Assembly (NCBI RefSeq): GCF_004795895.1
Contig: NZ_CP039250.1
Location: forward strand, 2,728,001 to 2,792,000
Direction of reading: 5' to 3'
DNA from: Sphingopyxis sp. PAMC25046
GTDB lineage: Bacteria > Pseudomonadota > Alphaproteobacteria > Sphingomonadales > Sphingomonadaceae
DNA: 64,000 nucleotides
Within the stretch, counting starts at the first letter, position 1, and the number at the start of each line of letters is the position of its first letter. Position numbers and translations under genes: made by a program. This document shows, piece by piece, positions 43,049 through 51,826 of this stretch. The notes under the pieces are model-generated. The model was not told the DNA's origin. It saw nothing but the letters and a program-made list of their open reading frames with translations, and did no database searches.

Positions 43049-43660
43049 ATGTCGAAGCGCCAGAGCGCCAAGTATAAACTCGACCGCCGCATGGGCGAAA
43101 ACATCTGGGGTCGCCCGAAGAGCCCGGTCAACCGCCGCGAATATGGCCCCGGCCAGCATGGTCAGCGCCGCAAGGGCAAGATGTCGGACTTCGGCATCCA
43201 GCTCCGCGCGAAGCAGAAGCTGAAGGGCTATTACGGCGACATCACCGAAAAGCAGTTCAAGAAGAATTATTTCGAAGCGTCGCGCATGAAGGGCGACACC
43301 GGCCAGAACCTGATCGGCCTGCTCGAGCGCCGCCTCGATGCGGTCGTGTATCGTTCGAAGTTCACCCCGACGATCTTCTCGGCGCGCCAGCTCGTCAGCC
43401 ACGGCCACGTCTATGTGAACGGCGTGAAGTGCAACGTCGCGAGCCGCCTCGTGAAGCCGGGCGACGAAGTCACCCTCGGCAAGAAGGCGCAGGAAATGGC
43501 GCTGGTCGCCGAAGCGCAGAGCCTGCCCGAGCGCGACCTGCCCGAATATCTGGCGATCGACGGCACCAAGTCGACCTTCGTCCGCGTTCCGACGCTCGAC
43601 GAAGTGCCCTATCCGGTGAAGATGGAACCGAACCTGGTCGTCGAATTCTATTCGCGCTGA
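43049..43660 (+). CDS. rpsD: 30S ribosomal protein S4
   Basis: A 203-residue ribosomal protein. The start [20 protein letters not shown] is typical of alphaproteobacterial S4. The S4 RNA-binding domain is visible in [12 protein letters not shown] and [15 protein letters not shown]. It binds 16S rRNA early in 30S assembly. It is transcribed alone here and closed by a strong terminator. Confidence 0.98.
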   Translation: MSKRQSAKYKLDRRMGENIWGRPKSPVNRREYGPGQHGQRRKGKMSDFGIQLRAKQKLKGYYGDITEKQFKKNYFEASRMKGDTGQNLIGLLERRLDAVVYRSKFTPTIFSARQLVSHGHVYVNGVKCNVASRLVKPGDEVTLGKKAQEMALVAEAQSLPERDLPEYLAIDGTKSTFVRVPTLDEVPYPVKMEPNLVVEFYSR

Positions 43661-43685
43661 TCGGCTTTCCAAGAACCAATTCAGA

Positions 43686-43716
43686 AGGGCGGCCGATCTG
43701 GCCGCCCTTTTTCTTT
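43686..43716 (+). terminator. Rho-independent terminator of rpsD
   Basis: A perfect 9-bp stem AGGGCGGCC (43686-43694)/GGCCGCCCT (43700-43708) has a 5-nt loop and is followed by TTTTCTTT. It lies 25 bp after the rpsD stop and just before the end of the converging S9-family gene. Confidence 0.95.
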
Positions 43717-43723
43717 GCGCGCG

Positions 43724-45691
43724 TCAGCGCGGCAGGAACTGCGTGATACGGCGCAACATTTCGGCGCGAACGTCGCTGTCGCCGATGTCCTGGGCTACGC
43801 GCGGATATTCGATGAGCTCGACTTTTTTTCCGGCCGTCGACAGCGCGCCGTGCATGGCGCGAACCTGGTCGATTGTGGAGTCATGAGCGAGCCCGCCGGC
43901 GACCATCAACACCGGAGCCTGAATCCGCTCCGCATTTTGTGCCGGAGATCCCTCGCGGAGATGGGGCCCCGAACCGAGGAGTTGCTGCATGACCAAATTA
44001 TTGCTGAACTTGGTGCTGGCGTCTTTCAGCTTCTGAAGGTCGGTAATGGGCGCTATCGCCACGATCGACCGGAACAAGGATGGCGCCACGACGCCCGATT
44101 GCAGTGCGGCGTAGCCGCCATAACCCCATCCGACGATGGACAGCCTACTTGGATCGGCGCCCTCTCCCACGATCCAGCGCCCCGCATCGCTGACGTCGCC
44201 AATGGCAGTGCGCCAGGATTGAAAACCTCCGTCGCGAAACCATTGCTCACTATAACCCGTCAGCCCCCGATAATCGGGCTGCACCACCGCATATCCGCGC
44301 TGGGCAAAATATTGCGCGAGCCAGTTGAACCCCCATTCGTCGCGATCGGCCAATCCGCCATGCGGAATGACGATCGCGGGCAACCCCACCGCATCGGCAC
44401 GGCCGGGCGGCAGTGTCAGATGAGCCGAGAGCATGGTCCCGTCAGCGGCTGGATAACGAACTGGCCGGACGGGCGATAACGCCAGATCGGCCAGCGCAGG
44501 GCGATCCTCAAGCAGTGGCCGCAATTGCTTCAATCCCGGCGTATAGCGATAGTAACGGCCCGGATCGGTGTCGGAGCCCGCCCATAACAGCCAGTGCGCC
44601 TCGCCGACCGATGCGTCGATGAAATATACGCTGCGTCCCCCCAAAGCCTTGGAAAGCGACTGGGCCATATCCGACAGACGAGGGTCGGTCAGTTTCATTT
44701 GCCGACGATCGGTAACATAGGTCGCACCGATGACGCGCTGGTCGCGACCAACCTGAACCAGTCCATCCACATCGGCCCGAGGGTGCCGGAACAATGTCTG
44801 CCCCTTGCCCGTTCCGTCGAGCTGAACTGCGACGACGGCATCGCGACCGTCAACCTTTGCCAAACCAATAGCCCGGTTGCTTTCGGCATCGACGGCAAAG
44901 GGGTCGAATCCATTGTGCCGGACAAGATCGAACGCCGACAGCGATTGCCAGTCTCCACCTTTGTCGTCCCGAAAGAAATAGCGTATCCGGTCGGTCGGGT
45001 AGCCCGTCCTTCCGGCGGCCGTCAAAGCCCCCATGATCCTGATGTTGCCTTGGCCATCGGTGATATATTCGACCGCATCACGCTGGGGCCTTTCGGCAAT
45101 TTTTATGAGGTCTCCGGACAGGTCCACCAAATCGACGCCCATCCCTTCCTCATCCTTCTTCAGGAGCGATGCCGAGTGGAGATTGGCCTCACGGACATTG
45201 CTGCGCATGATCAGAAGGCTATCAGGGGTTCCAGGCTGCCAGTCGATCACGCTCCCGCCGCGCCCGTCGAAGCCGATCGAATTGGCGCCGCGCCGTTTGC
45301 TCAATGTCTTGACGTTGCCGCCAGCGGAATCGACCGCGATCAATGTCGTGAAGCCGTAGACGAATTCGCCGATCTTCTCCCTCCCCGCGACCTGGCAGAC
45401 GATGCGAGCGTCGGTGGCCCACCGGCACCATCTGAGCGTCTCGGGATCGCCGCTCGCTCGCAGGATACGCTGTGGCGCCGATCCATCCTCGATACGGACG
45501 ACATAGAGGTCGTTGGCCAGCCCCTTGTTCGGCGCCACGAATGCAATCTGCTGCCCGTCGGGCGACAGGCTCACTTGCGCGACCCCTTCCTGCGCCCCGA
45601 AGCGGCGCTCCAGATCATTCTCCTGCGCCTGCGCCGCCCCCGCGGCAATCCCCAAACCCAGCAAATATAGCCAGCGCCCCCGCATATCCAT
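43724..45691 (-). CDS. S9 prolyl-oligopeptidase-family protein lacking the catalytic triad (probable pseudoenzyme)
   Basis: A 655-residue secreted protein with signal peptide (LLGLGIAAGAAQA-Q), an N-terminal WD-like propeller of about 370 residues and a C-terminal alpha/beta hydrolase domain. The nucleophile elbow, normally GWSYGGY, reads GWGYGGY with Gly523 at the Ser position. The acid region, normally HGxxD, reads AGGLAHD. The His region, normally YPGLDHQLDDS-like, reads YPRVAQDIGDS with Gln for His. The frame is intact and the rest well conserved, so a binding or regulatory role rather than decay is likely. It is divergent from the M28 peptidase gene. Confidence 0.9.
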   Translation of the reverse strand: MDMRGRWLYLLGLGIAAGAAQAQENDLERRFGAQEGVAQVSLSPDGQQIAFVAPNKGLANDLYVVRIEDGSAPQRILRASGDPETLRWCRWATDARIVCQVAGREKIGEFVYGFTTLIAVDSAGGNVKTLSKRRGANSIGFDGRGGSVIDWQPGTPDSLLIMRSNVREANLHSASLLKKDEEGMGVDLVDLSGDLIKIAERPQRDAVEYITDGQGNIRIMGALTAAGRTGYPTDRIRYFFRDDKGGDWQSLSAFDLVRHNGFDPFAVDAESNRAIGLAKVDGRDAVVAVQLDGTGKGQTLFRHPRADVDGLVQVGRDQRVIGATYVTDRRQMKLTDPRLSDMAQSLSKALGGRSVYFIDASVGEAHWLLWAGSDTDPGRYYRYTPGLKQLRPLLEDRPALADLALSPVRPVRYPAADGTMLSAHLTLPPGRADAVGLPAIVIPHGGLADRDEWGFNWLAQYFAQRGYAVVQPDYRGLTGYSEQWFRDGGFQSWRTAIGDVSDAGRWIVGEGADPSRLSIVGWGYGGYAALQSGVVAPSLFRSIVAIAPITDLQKLKDASTKFSNNLVMQQLLGSGPHLREGSPAQNAERIQAPVLMVAGGLAHDSTIDQVRAMHGALSTAGKKVELIEYPRVAQDIGDSDVRAEMLRRITQFLPR

Positions 45692-45835
45692 CCCCCTGTT
45701 ATCCGGTCCCCTTTTGCTTCTCTAAAAGCCGGCGTCCGCTTTTCCAAGCGCCGAAAGTGCCACAAGCGGCGCTTGCGCCCCCGGCACGGGGCTGGCACAA
45801 GCCCGCGGTCGAATACGAAAAACCGAGGAATTTTC

Positions 45836-47518
45836 ATGCTTCGTTTCCCCCGATCGACCGCAGCGCTTGCGGTTCTCCTGACCGTTGCCGCGTGCAATGC
45901 GTCGGACAAGACGGCCACGTCGGCCACCGCCATTCCCGATGTCGAAATCCCCGAACTGTCGCTCGCGACGCTTCAGGACGTGACCAAGGAATTGTCGTCG
46001 GATGCTTATGAGGGCCGCGCGCCGGGTACGGCGGGCGAGGAAAAGACCGTCGCTTACATCATCAAGAAATATGAGGAAGCGGGGCTGAAGCCCGGGAACA
46101 ACGGCAAGTGGACGCAGGACGTGCCGCTGGTCGAGATCACCGCGAAAAACGCGACCCCGCTGAGCTTCACCGGCGGCAAGACCCCGGTCACCGCGCAATA
46201 TGCCAAGGACTATGTCGCGTTCAGCTGGCGCGTCCAGCCCAAGACCGAAGTCAAGGACAGCGACGTCGTCTTCGTCGGTTACGGCATCAACGCACCCGAA
46301 AAGGGCTGGAACGACTATGCCGGGCTCGATGTGAAGGGGAAGACCGTCGTCGTCCTCGTCAACGACCCCGACTGGCAGACCAAGGAAGCCAAGGGCGAGT
46401 TCAACGGCCGCGCAATGACCTATTACGGCCGCTGGTCGTACAAATATGAAGAAGCCGCGCGGCAGGGCGCCGCCGCCGTGCTGATCGTCCACGACACCGA
46501 ACCCGCCGCCTATGGCTGGAACGTCGTGGAGAGCAGCAACACCGGCACCCAATATCTCGCCGAGAGCAAGGACGGCGGCGCCAAGGAAACTGTCGCCAAC
46601 GGCTGGATCCAGCTGCCCAAAGCGAAGGAATTGTTCGCGAGCGCCGGACAGGATTTCGATGCGCTGCGCGAAGCCGCGAAGAAGAAGGGGTTCAAGCCGG
46701 TCGCGCTGACCGGCATGAAGGCGAACTTCAGCTTCGATAACGCGATTTCGAAGAAGATGTCGCGCAACGTCATCGGCGTTCTGCCGGGCGCCAAGCGCGC
46801 GCAAGAATATGTCCTCTACACCGGCCACTGGGACCACCTCGGCCGCTGCACGCCGGTCGCGGGCGACGACATCTGCAACGGCGCGGTCGACAATGCGAGC
46901 GGTATCGCGGGCCTCGTCACGCTAGCCCAGGCCTTCCAGAAGGCTGGCGCGCCCGACCGCAGCATCGTCTTCCTTGCCGTCACGGCCGAAGAATCGGGCC
47001 TTCTCGGTTCGAAATTCTACGCCGAAAACCCGGTCTTCCCGCTCGCGCAGACGGTCGGCGGCGTGAACATGGACGCGTTGAACGCCATCGGCCCGGCGAA
47101 GGACATTGTGGTCGTCGGTGGCGGCAAGTCCGAACTCGACGCCTATGTCGAAAAGCTCGCCAAGATGGAGGGCCGCACGATCAAGGCCGAACCGACGCCC
47201 GAAAAGGGTTTTTACTATCGTTCGGACCATTTCAGCTTCGCCAAGCTCGGCGTGCCGATGTTCAACTTCGGCAGCGGCGACGAACTGGTCGAAGGCGGTG
47301 TCGAGGCCGGCAAGAAAGCGGCCGAAGACTATGAAAAGAACCGCTATCACGCGCCGGGCGACGAATATGAGGCGATCACCAACTGGGGCGGCATGATGTC
47401 GGACCTGCGCCTCTATTACGCTGCGGGCCGCATGCTCGCGATGACCGACGCATGGCCGAACTGGGTCGAGGGCGACGAATTCCGCGCCGCCCGCGACAAG
47501 TCGCGCGCTGGCAAGTAA
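45836..47518 (+). CDS. M28-family zinc aminopeptidase, lipoprotein
   Basis: A 560-residue protein starting at ATG 45836 with a lipoprotein signal (LAVLLTVAAC, Cys20). A PA-type insert at about residues 110-260 interrupts the peptidase domain. The zinc site is seen in TGHWDHLG, VDNASGIAGLVTLAQ, VTAEESGLLGS, MDALN and YRSDHFSFA. It probably trims peptides at the cell envelope. It is divergent from the S9-type gene and followed by a strong hairpin at 47564. Confidence 0.93.
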   Translation: MLRFPRSTAALAVLLTVAACNASDKTATSATAIPDVEIPELSLATLQDVTKELSSDAYEGRAPGTAGEEKTVAYIIKKYEEAGLKPGNNGKWTQDVPLVEITAKNATPLSFTGGKTPVTAQYAKDYVAFSWRVQPKTEVKDSDVVFVGYGINAPEKGWNDYAGLDVKGKTVVVLVNDPDWQTKEAKGEFNGRAMTYYGRWSYKYEEAARQGAAAVLIVHDTEPAAYGWNVVESSNTGTQYLAESKDGGAKETVANGWIQLPKAKELFASAGQDFDALREAAKKKGFKPVALTGMKANFSFDNAISKKMSRNVIGVLPGAKRAQEYVLYTGHWDHLGRCTPVAGDDICNGAVDNASGIAGLVTLAQAFQKAGAPDRSIVFLAVTAEESGLLGSKFYAENPVFPLAQTVGGVNMDALNAIGPAKDIVVVGGGKSELDAYVEKLAKMEGRTIKAEPTPEKGFYYRSDHFSFAKLGVPMFNFGSGDELVEGGVEAGKKAAEDYEKNRYHAPGDEYEAITNWGGMMSDLRLYYAAGRMLAMTDAWPNWVEGDEFRAARDKSRAGK

Positions 47519-47563
47519 CGACGACAACCGCTCCTCCGCAGTTGCGGGGAGCACCATGTTCCG

Positions 47564-47597
47564 GCAATCCAGAATGGCAGAGGCCATTCTGGATTGC
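47564..47597. repeat. Perfect 15-bp REP-like hairpin
   Basis: GCAATCCAGAATGGC (47564-47578) and GCCATTCTGGATTGC (47583-47597) are exact complements around a 4-nt AGAG loop, 46 bp after the M28 peptidase stop. The CAATCCAG/CTGGATTG ends match a style of REP palindrome seen in alphaproteobacteria. There is no T run, so it is more likely a REP element or mRNA 3' stem than a terminator. It lies inside an upstream extension of the aguA frame, which argues for the later aguA start. Confidence 0.85.
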
Positions 47598-47654
47598 TGC
47601 GTTCTGGACGAGAAGATCGATGTCGCGGGCATCGATGCAAAGGACTATCACGCG

Positions 47655-48638
47655 ATGACGCACCGCATGCCCGCCGAATGGGCACCCCATGACGCCGTCT
47701 GGATCGGCTTTCCGCACATGGCGGAGGAATGGTCGGGCCAGATCGACGCGGCGCGACGCGATGTCGCGGCCTTCGCGAACGCCGTCCACGACGGCGGGCG
47801 CGGCGAAACGGTGCACCTGCTTGTTCGCGACCATGACAATGCCGATATAGCAGAGGCGCTCGTCGATGAGGGCGTGCTGTTGTTCGTCGCCCCCTTCGGC
47901 GATATCTGGCTGCGTGACACGGGTCCGATCATCGTCGGCACCGGCGCCCAGCGCGAGGCGCGCAATTTCGACTTCAACTGGTGGGGTAACAAGTTCGTGA
48001 TGCCCGGCGACCGCGAGATCGGGGCGATCCTGGCCGCGCAAGCGAACCTGCCGACGCAGCATCTCGACTGGGTGCTCGAGGGCGGCGGTATCGACGTCGA
48101 CGGCGCCGGCCTTTGCGTCACCACCGAGGAATGCCTGCTCAATACGAACCGCAACCCGACGCTTACGCGCGAGGACATCGCGGTGCGGCTGCAGCATTCG
48201 CTCGGCATCGACCGGCTGCTGTGGCTCGGCAACGGCCTCGTCGGCGACCACACCGATGGCCATGTCGACAATCTCGCGCGCTTCGTCGGCGAAGGCCGGC
48301 TGGCGCTGCCGGTCGCGGCGGGCGATGACGATCCCAACGCCGCCATCTATGCCGACGCGCGCGCGCGGACAGCGGCGTTCGGCGGGATCGAGATCGTCGA
48401 CCTCCCCTCGCCCGGCCGCGTCGAGATCGGCGGCGAGATTGCGGCGGCGAGCTATATGAACTTCTATATCGGCAACAGCGTCGTGGTTGTTCCGACTTAT
48501 GGCGTTCCCAACGATCGGGCCGCGATTGATACCCTCGCCGCGCTCTTTCCCGACCGCCGCGCGGTCGGCGTGCCCGCGCGCGGGATCATAGTCGGCGGCG
48601 GCAGCTTCCATTGCTCGAGTCAGCAGCTTCCGAGCTAG
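47655..48638 (+). CDS. aguA: Agmatine deiminase
   Basis: A 327-residue guanidine-modifying enzyme converting agmatine to N-carbamoylputrescine and ammonia. It has MPAEWAPHDAVWIGFPH at the N-terminus, IWLRDTGPI, WVLEGGGIDVDGAG, GDHTDGHVDNLARFV with catalytic His and Asp, and the nucleophile Cys in GGGSFHCSSQQ at the C-terminus. ATG 47655 is chosen; an earlier ATG at 47556 would translate the palindrome. It is followed 32 bp later by aguB, giving a two-step route to putrescine. Confidence 0.94.
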   Translation: MTHRMPAEWAPHDAVWIGFPHMAEEWSGQIDAARRDVAAFANAVHDGGRGETVHLLVRDHDNADIAEALVDEGVLLFVAPFGDIWLRDTGPIIVGTGAQREARNFDFNWWGNKFVMPGDREIGAILAAQANLPTQHLDWVLEGGGIDVDGAGLCVTTEECLLNTNRNPTLTREDIAVRLQHSLGIDRLLWLGNGLVGDHTDGHVDNLARFVGEGRLALPVAAGDDDPNAAIYADARARTAAFGGIEIVDLPSPGRVEIGGEIAAASYMNFYIGNSVVVVPTYGVPNDRAAIDTLAALFPDRRAVGVPARGIIVGGGSFHCSSQQLPS

Positions 48639-48670
48639 CATCAGGCGCGAAGCCCCCTATATTCCGCCGC

Positions 48671-49522
48671 ATGACCCGCACCATCACCGTCGCCGCGCTG
48701 CAGCTTGCCCTGCCCGGCCCCGTCGAACCGAATATCGACACTGTTTCCGCGCTCGTCGAGGACGCCGCGGGACAAGGCGCGCAAATCATCCTGCCGCCCG
48801 AGCTCTTCGAGGGCCCTTATTTCTGCCAGGTCGAGGAGGAAGAGCTGTTTGCGAGCGCGCGCCCGACGGCCGACCATCCGAGCGTCGTCGCGATGCAGGC
48901 GCTCGCCGCAGAGCTGAAGGTCGCAATCCCGACGAGCTATTTCGAGAAGGACGGGCCACATTATTACAATACGCTCGCGATGATCGGCCCCGACGGCGAC
49001 ATCATGGGCACTTACCGCAAGAGCCACATTCCCGATGGTCCGGGCTATGAAGAAAAATATTATTTCCGCCCCGGCAACACCGGCTTCAAGGTCTGGGACG
49101 TTTTCGGCACGCGGATAGGCGTCGGGGTGTGCTGGGACCAATGGTATCCCGAATGCGCGCGCGCGATGGCGCTGATGGGTGCCGAGCTGCTTTTCTATCC
49201 GACCGCGATCGGGTCCGAACCATATGACGCCGACCTCGATACCAGCCGCATGTGGCGCCGCGCGATGCACGGCCATGCCGTGTCGAACTGCATGCCGGTG
49301 ATCGCCGCGAACCGCATCGGACCCGAAGGCGACGCGAATTTCTATGGCCACAGCTTCATCACCAACGAGTGGGGCGACATGACGCAGGCGTTCGGTGCCA
49401 CCGAAACCGGGGTGCTTGTCGAGACGATCGACCTCGACCGCGCTGCGAAGCACCGCGCCGGCATGGGCTTCTTCCGCGACCGCCGTCCGCAGCTCTACGG
49501 GCGGCTCGTCGAGGACATCTGA
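48671..49522 (+). CDS. aguB: N-carbamoylputrescine amidase
   Basis: A 283-residue nitrilase-superfamily amidase. The triad is visible: Glu in LPPELFEGPYFC, Lys in YRKSHIPDGPGYEEKYYF and Cys in GVGVCWDQWYPE. The FRPGNTGFKVW and GSEPYDADLDT motifs are typical of AguB. It converts N-carbamoylputrescine to putrescine, CO2 and ammonia, directly after aguA. Start ATG 48671. Confidence 0.96.
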   Translation: MTRTITVAALQLALPGPVEPNIDTVSALVEDAAGQGAQIILPPELFEGPYFCQVEEEELFASARPTADHPSVVAMQALAAELKVAIPTSYFEKDGPHYYNTLAMIGPDGDIMGTYRKSHIPDGPGYEEKYYFRPGNTGFKVWDVFGTRIGVGVCWDQWYPECARAMALMGAELLFYPTAIGSEPYDADLDTSRMWRRAMHGHAVSNCMPVIAANRIGPEGDANFYGHSFITNEWGDMTQAFGATETGVLVETIDLDRAAKHRAGMGFFRDRRPQLYGRLVEDI

Positions 49523-49543
49523 TCGCCAGCAAGGGGGCAAGCG

Positions 49544-50188
49544 ATGGAATTACCCGCGGATATCTTCACCGAGCCCGAGGACGTCGATCCCGAAACGCTC
49601 GCCAACCTGGGCCCTCTCCGCCGGCTTGCGGGTATATGGGAAGGCCAGCGCGGGGTCGACATCAATCCCAAGGCTGACGGCCCCGAAACGCGCGAATATT
49701 ATGAGCGGATCGAACTGCAGCCGATCGACCCGCAAGCGAACGGCCCACAGCTCTTCTATGGGCTGCGCTATCATCTGCACGTGAACACACGCGAAGAGGA
49801 CATCGCCTTCCACGATCAGGTTGGTTACTGGCTCTACGAAGCATCGACGGGCCTGATCCTCCAGACCCTCGCGATCCCCCGCGGCCAGATCGCAATCGCG
49901 GCTGGCCACGCTGCGCCCGATGCGAAACAACTCGTCGTCAAGGCGGAGCGCGGCCAAACCGAATATGGCATATGCTCGACGACCTTCCTCGAACTCGCCT
50001 TTCGTACCGACGCCTATCAACTGACGGTCGATTTTCACGACGACGGGTCGTGGAGCTATGTGTCCGACACGACCTTGATGGTGAAGGGCCGGGGTGAGCC
50101 CTTCCTCCATCGCGACCGCAACCGGCTGACAAAGATCGCCGAGCCCGACCTTAACCCTTGGGCGAAGATCGTCCGCGGCGCCGCCTGA
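49544..50188 (+). CDS. Nitrobindin-like heme-binding beta-barrel protein
   Basis: A 214-residue protein of the THAP4/DUF1794 beta-barrel type. The GxWxG signature is GIWEGQ after LGPLRRLA, and the barrel continues through LFYGLRYHLHV, HDQVGYWLYEASTGLILQTL and ends LTKIAEPDLNPW. Family members bind heme and can react with nitric oxide or peroxynitrite. It follows aguB by 21 bp with AAGGGGGCAAG as ribosome-binding site, so it is probably cotranscribed. A link to polyamines is not established. Confidence 0.78.
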   Translation: MELPADIFTEPEDVDPETLANLGPLRRLAGIWEGQRGVDINPKADGPETREYYERIELQPIDPQANGPQLFYGLRYHLHVNTREEDIAFHDQVGYWLYEASTGLILQTLAIPRGQIAIAAGHAAPDAKQLVVKAERGQTEYGICSTTFLELAFRTDAYQLTVDFHDDGSWSYVSDTTLMVKGRGEPFLHRDRNRLTKIAEPDLNPWAKIVRGAA

Positions 50189-50191
50189 GCA

Positions 50192-50815
50192 TCAGCTCTC
50201 GAAGCGGCGGATGCTTTCAAGGTCGACGCGGTCGAGCGGCTGCGTCAGCCACAGGCCGCCCCGCCCGGCCCGCGACCAACGTACGATCGCGCGGCGCTTG
50301 ACGTCGCCGGCAAGTATGAGGTCGAATTCCTTGCCGACCTCGAAATGGCCATCATGGACGAAGCCCGCGCCGTTCTGCGACAGGTCCACCAGTTCGATAT
50401 GCGTCGCCGCGCCCTCATCGGTCACCGCCTGCGCTTTCGTATGCACCGGCAGACGCGGCTGGCGATAGCCGATGGCGCGCTGCTCGGCCGCCAATTGCTT
50501 GAGCACATCGGCGACGTCGACTTCCTTGTCGAAGGCGACGCCGCAGCGCCCTGCATCGGACCAGACGACCTCGCCGCGGATCGTAACGGTATCGGAAAGC
50601 GCGATCTCGAGCTTTTCGCCGATCGCGATGGGGACGTCGGCCGCGAGCATCATGCCGCGGTCGGAAATGTTGCGGACCCGCCACAAACCCGCATCGCCGT
50701 TGCGCATCACCTTGGCGATCCGCCAAACCGTGCGATAGCGATCGCCTTCGCGGCGATCGGTGCTGGCGGCGATATCCCGCTCCTCTGCCGGATCCGAGAA
50801 GCGATGTTGGTTCAT
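50192..50815 (-). CDS. Tandem PilZ-domain protein
   Basis: A 207-residue protein with start ATG 50815 (MNQHRFSDPAEE). The first PilZ domain has an Arg-rich RRxxxRYR box followed by VRNISDRGM, the NxSxxG motif for cyclic di-GMP. The second (residues 120-200) has ELVDLSQNGAGF but no clear RxxxR box. So one site may bind the nucleotide and the other may be structural. It converges with the nitrobindin-like gene. Confidence 0.86.
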   Translation of the reverse strand: MNQHRFSDPAEERDIAASTDRREGDRYRTVWRIAKVMRNGDAGLWRVRNISDRGMMLAADVPIAIGEKLEIALSDTVTIRGEVVWSDAGRCGVAFDKEVDVADVLKQLAAEQRAIGYRQPRLPVHTKAQAVTDEGAATHIELVDLSQNGAGFVHDGHFEVGKEFDLILAGDVKRRAIVRWSRAGRGGLWLTQPLDRVDLESIRRFES

Positions 50816-51066
50816 GCCGTCCACCTTATCGAAGCAGCTGAACAAGCATAAGTGCTTGTCTATACTGCAAAACACACAATCCCCACGCGACCGCAATACT
50901 AGAATTAGTCATATAATTCAATCATGTTGCAGATCATCGTTAACATCTTTGTCGTCACACGCCGAAAACGCGCGCGCACTCCGCAAGAGTGAATGTCGCA
51001 TTTTGCATATTTTACGGTGGTGGAATGCCGTGTTTAAGTGCCGGATCGGCAGATATCGGCTTTGGC

Positions 51067-51819
51067 TCAATAGCGGCCGGAAAGCAGCGCGCCGGCGCCC
51101 GGAACCTCGGCCCGCAGTCCAAGCCGCGTAAGCATCTGGTGCGCCGTGCAAATCGCGGCCGATATCACGGGTTTTCCAATCGCGTCCTCGGCCCGTTGCA
51201 CCGCCGGCAGCGACGGCATCTGGACGCACGCCGAAAGGACGAGCGCGTCGACGCCGGTCAAGTCGAGCCGCTTGTAATGGTCGAGCAGATTCGCCGGATC
51301 CTGCGCCGCGACCTCCAGATTGTCGGGGATTTCGAGCGCGAGCCAGTCGGCGACCTCCACGCCCTCATTTGCGATATAGCCGACGACCATCTCGGTCAGC
51401 GGTTTCATATAGGGCGCGACGAGCGCGATGCGTTTCGCTTGCAGGACTTGCAGCCCTTCGACCAGCGCACCGGCGCTGGTGACGACCGGCGCGGGGTGAC
51501 CATTTTCGACCGTGCGCTGGTGCAACCGCCCCTCGGAAACGCGGTGATAGCCCTCCCCCATGCTCATGATCGCGACGAGGCAGGCATAGCCCAAGACGTC
51601 GACCGCGGCGTCGGACAATTCGAGCGCGCAGCGATCGGAATCGGCATCCATCGCCGCGAGTTCTTCCTTCGTCACCTTCTTCATCCGCATCCGCGACGAG
51701 TGGAAGGTGAAGCGTTCGGGCGCGATGGCCTCGCGCGCGCGGAGCAGCGCGGGGATTTCGGTTTCCATCGTCACGTTCGAGCTGGGCACGATCTGCCCGA
51801 TGCGAATGGGGCGTGTCAT
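51067..51819 (-). CDS. Maleate cis-trans isomerase (Asp/Glu racemase superfamily)
   Basis: A 250-residue cofactor-independent isomerase. It begins RIGQIVPSSNVTMETEIPAL as in maleate isomerases, with catalytic cysteines Cys80 (LGYACLVAIMSMG) and Cys198 (VLSACVQMPSLP). It converts maleate to fumarate. It is the last gene of the eight-gene kynurenine/gentisate-type operon, 7 bp after the FAH-family gene, and would give fumarate as the final product. Arylmalonate decarboxylase-like activity is a less likely alternative. Confidence 0.9.
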   Translation of the reverse strand: MTRPIRIGQIVPSSNVTMETEIPALLRAREAIAPERFTFHSSRMRMKKVTKEELAAMDADSDRCALELSDAAVDVLGYACLVAIMSMGEGYHRVSEGRLHQRTVENGHPAPVVTSAGALVEGLQVLQAKRIALVAPYMKPLTEMVVGYIANEGVEVADWLALEIPDNLEVAAQDPANLLDHYKRLDLTGVDALVLSACVQMPSLPAVQRAEDAIGKPVISAAICTAHQMLTRLGLRAEVPGAGALLSGRY

Positions 51820-51826
51820 ATCGCGC

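Noticed and set aside
47556..47654. Earlier ATG for agmatine deiminase
   Set aside because: The added 33 residues would be largely encoded by the 15-bp palindrome, and the family normally begins close to MPAEW.
50816..51066. Possible terminator at the end of the kynurenine operon
   Set aside because: Only a 5-bp stem (CACTC/GAGTG) without a convincing U run could be found in this 251-bp AT-richer gap; promoter and terminator positions remain unclear.
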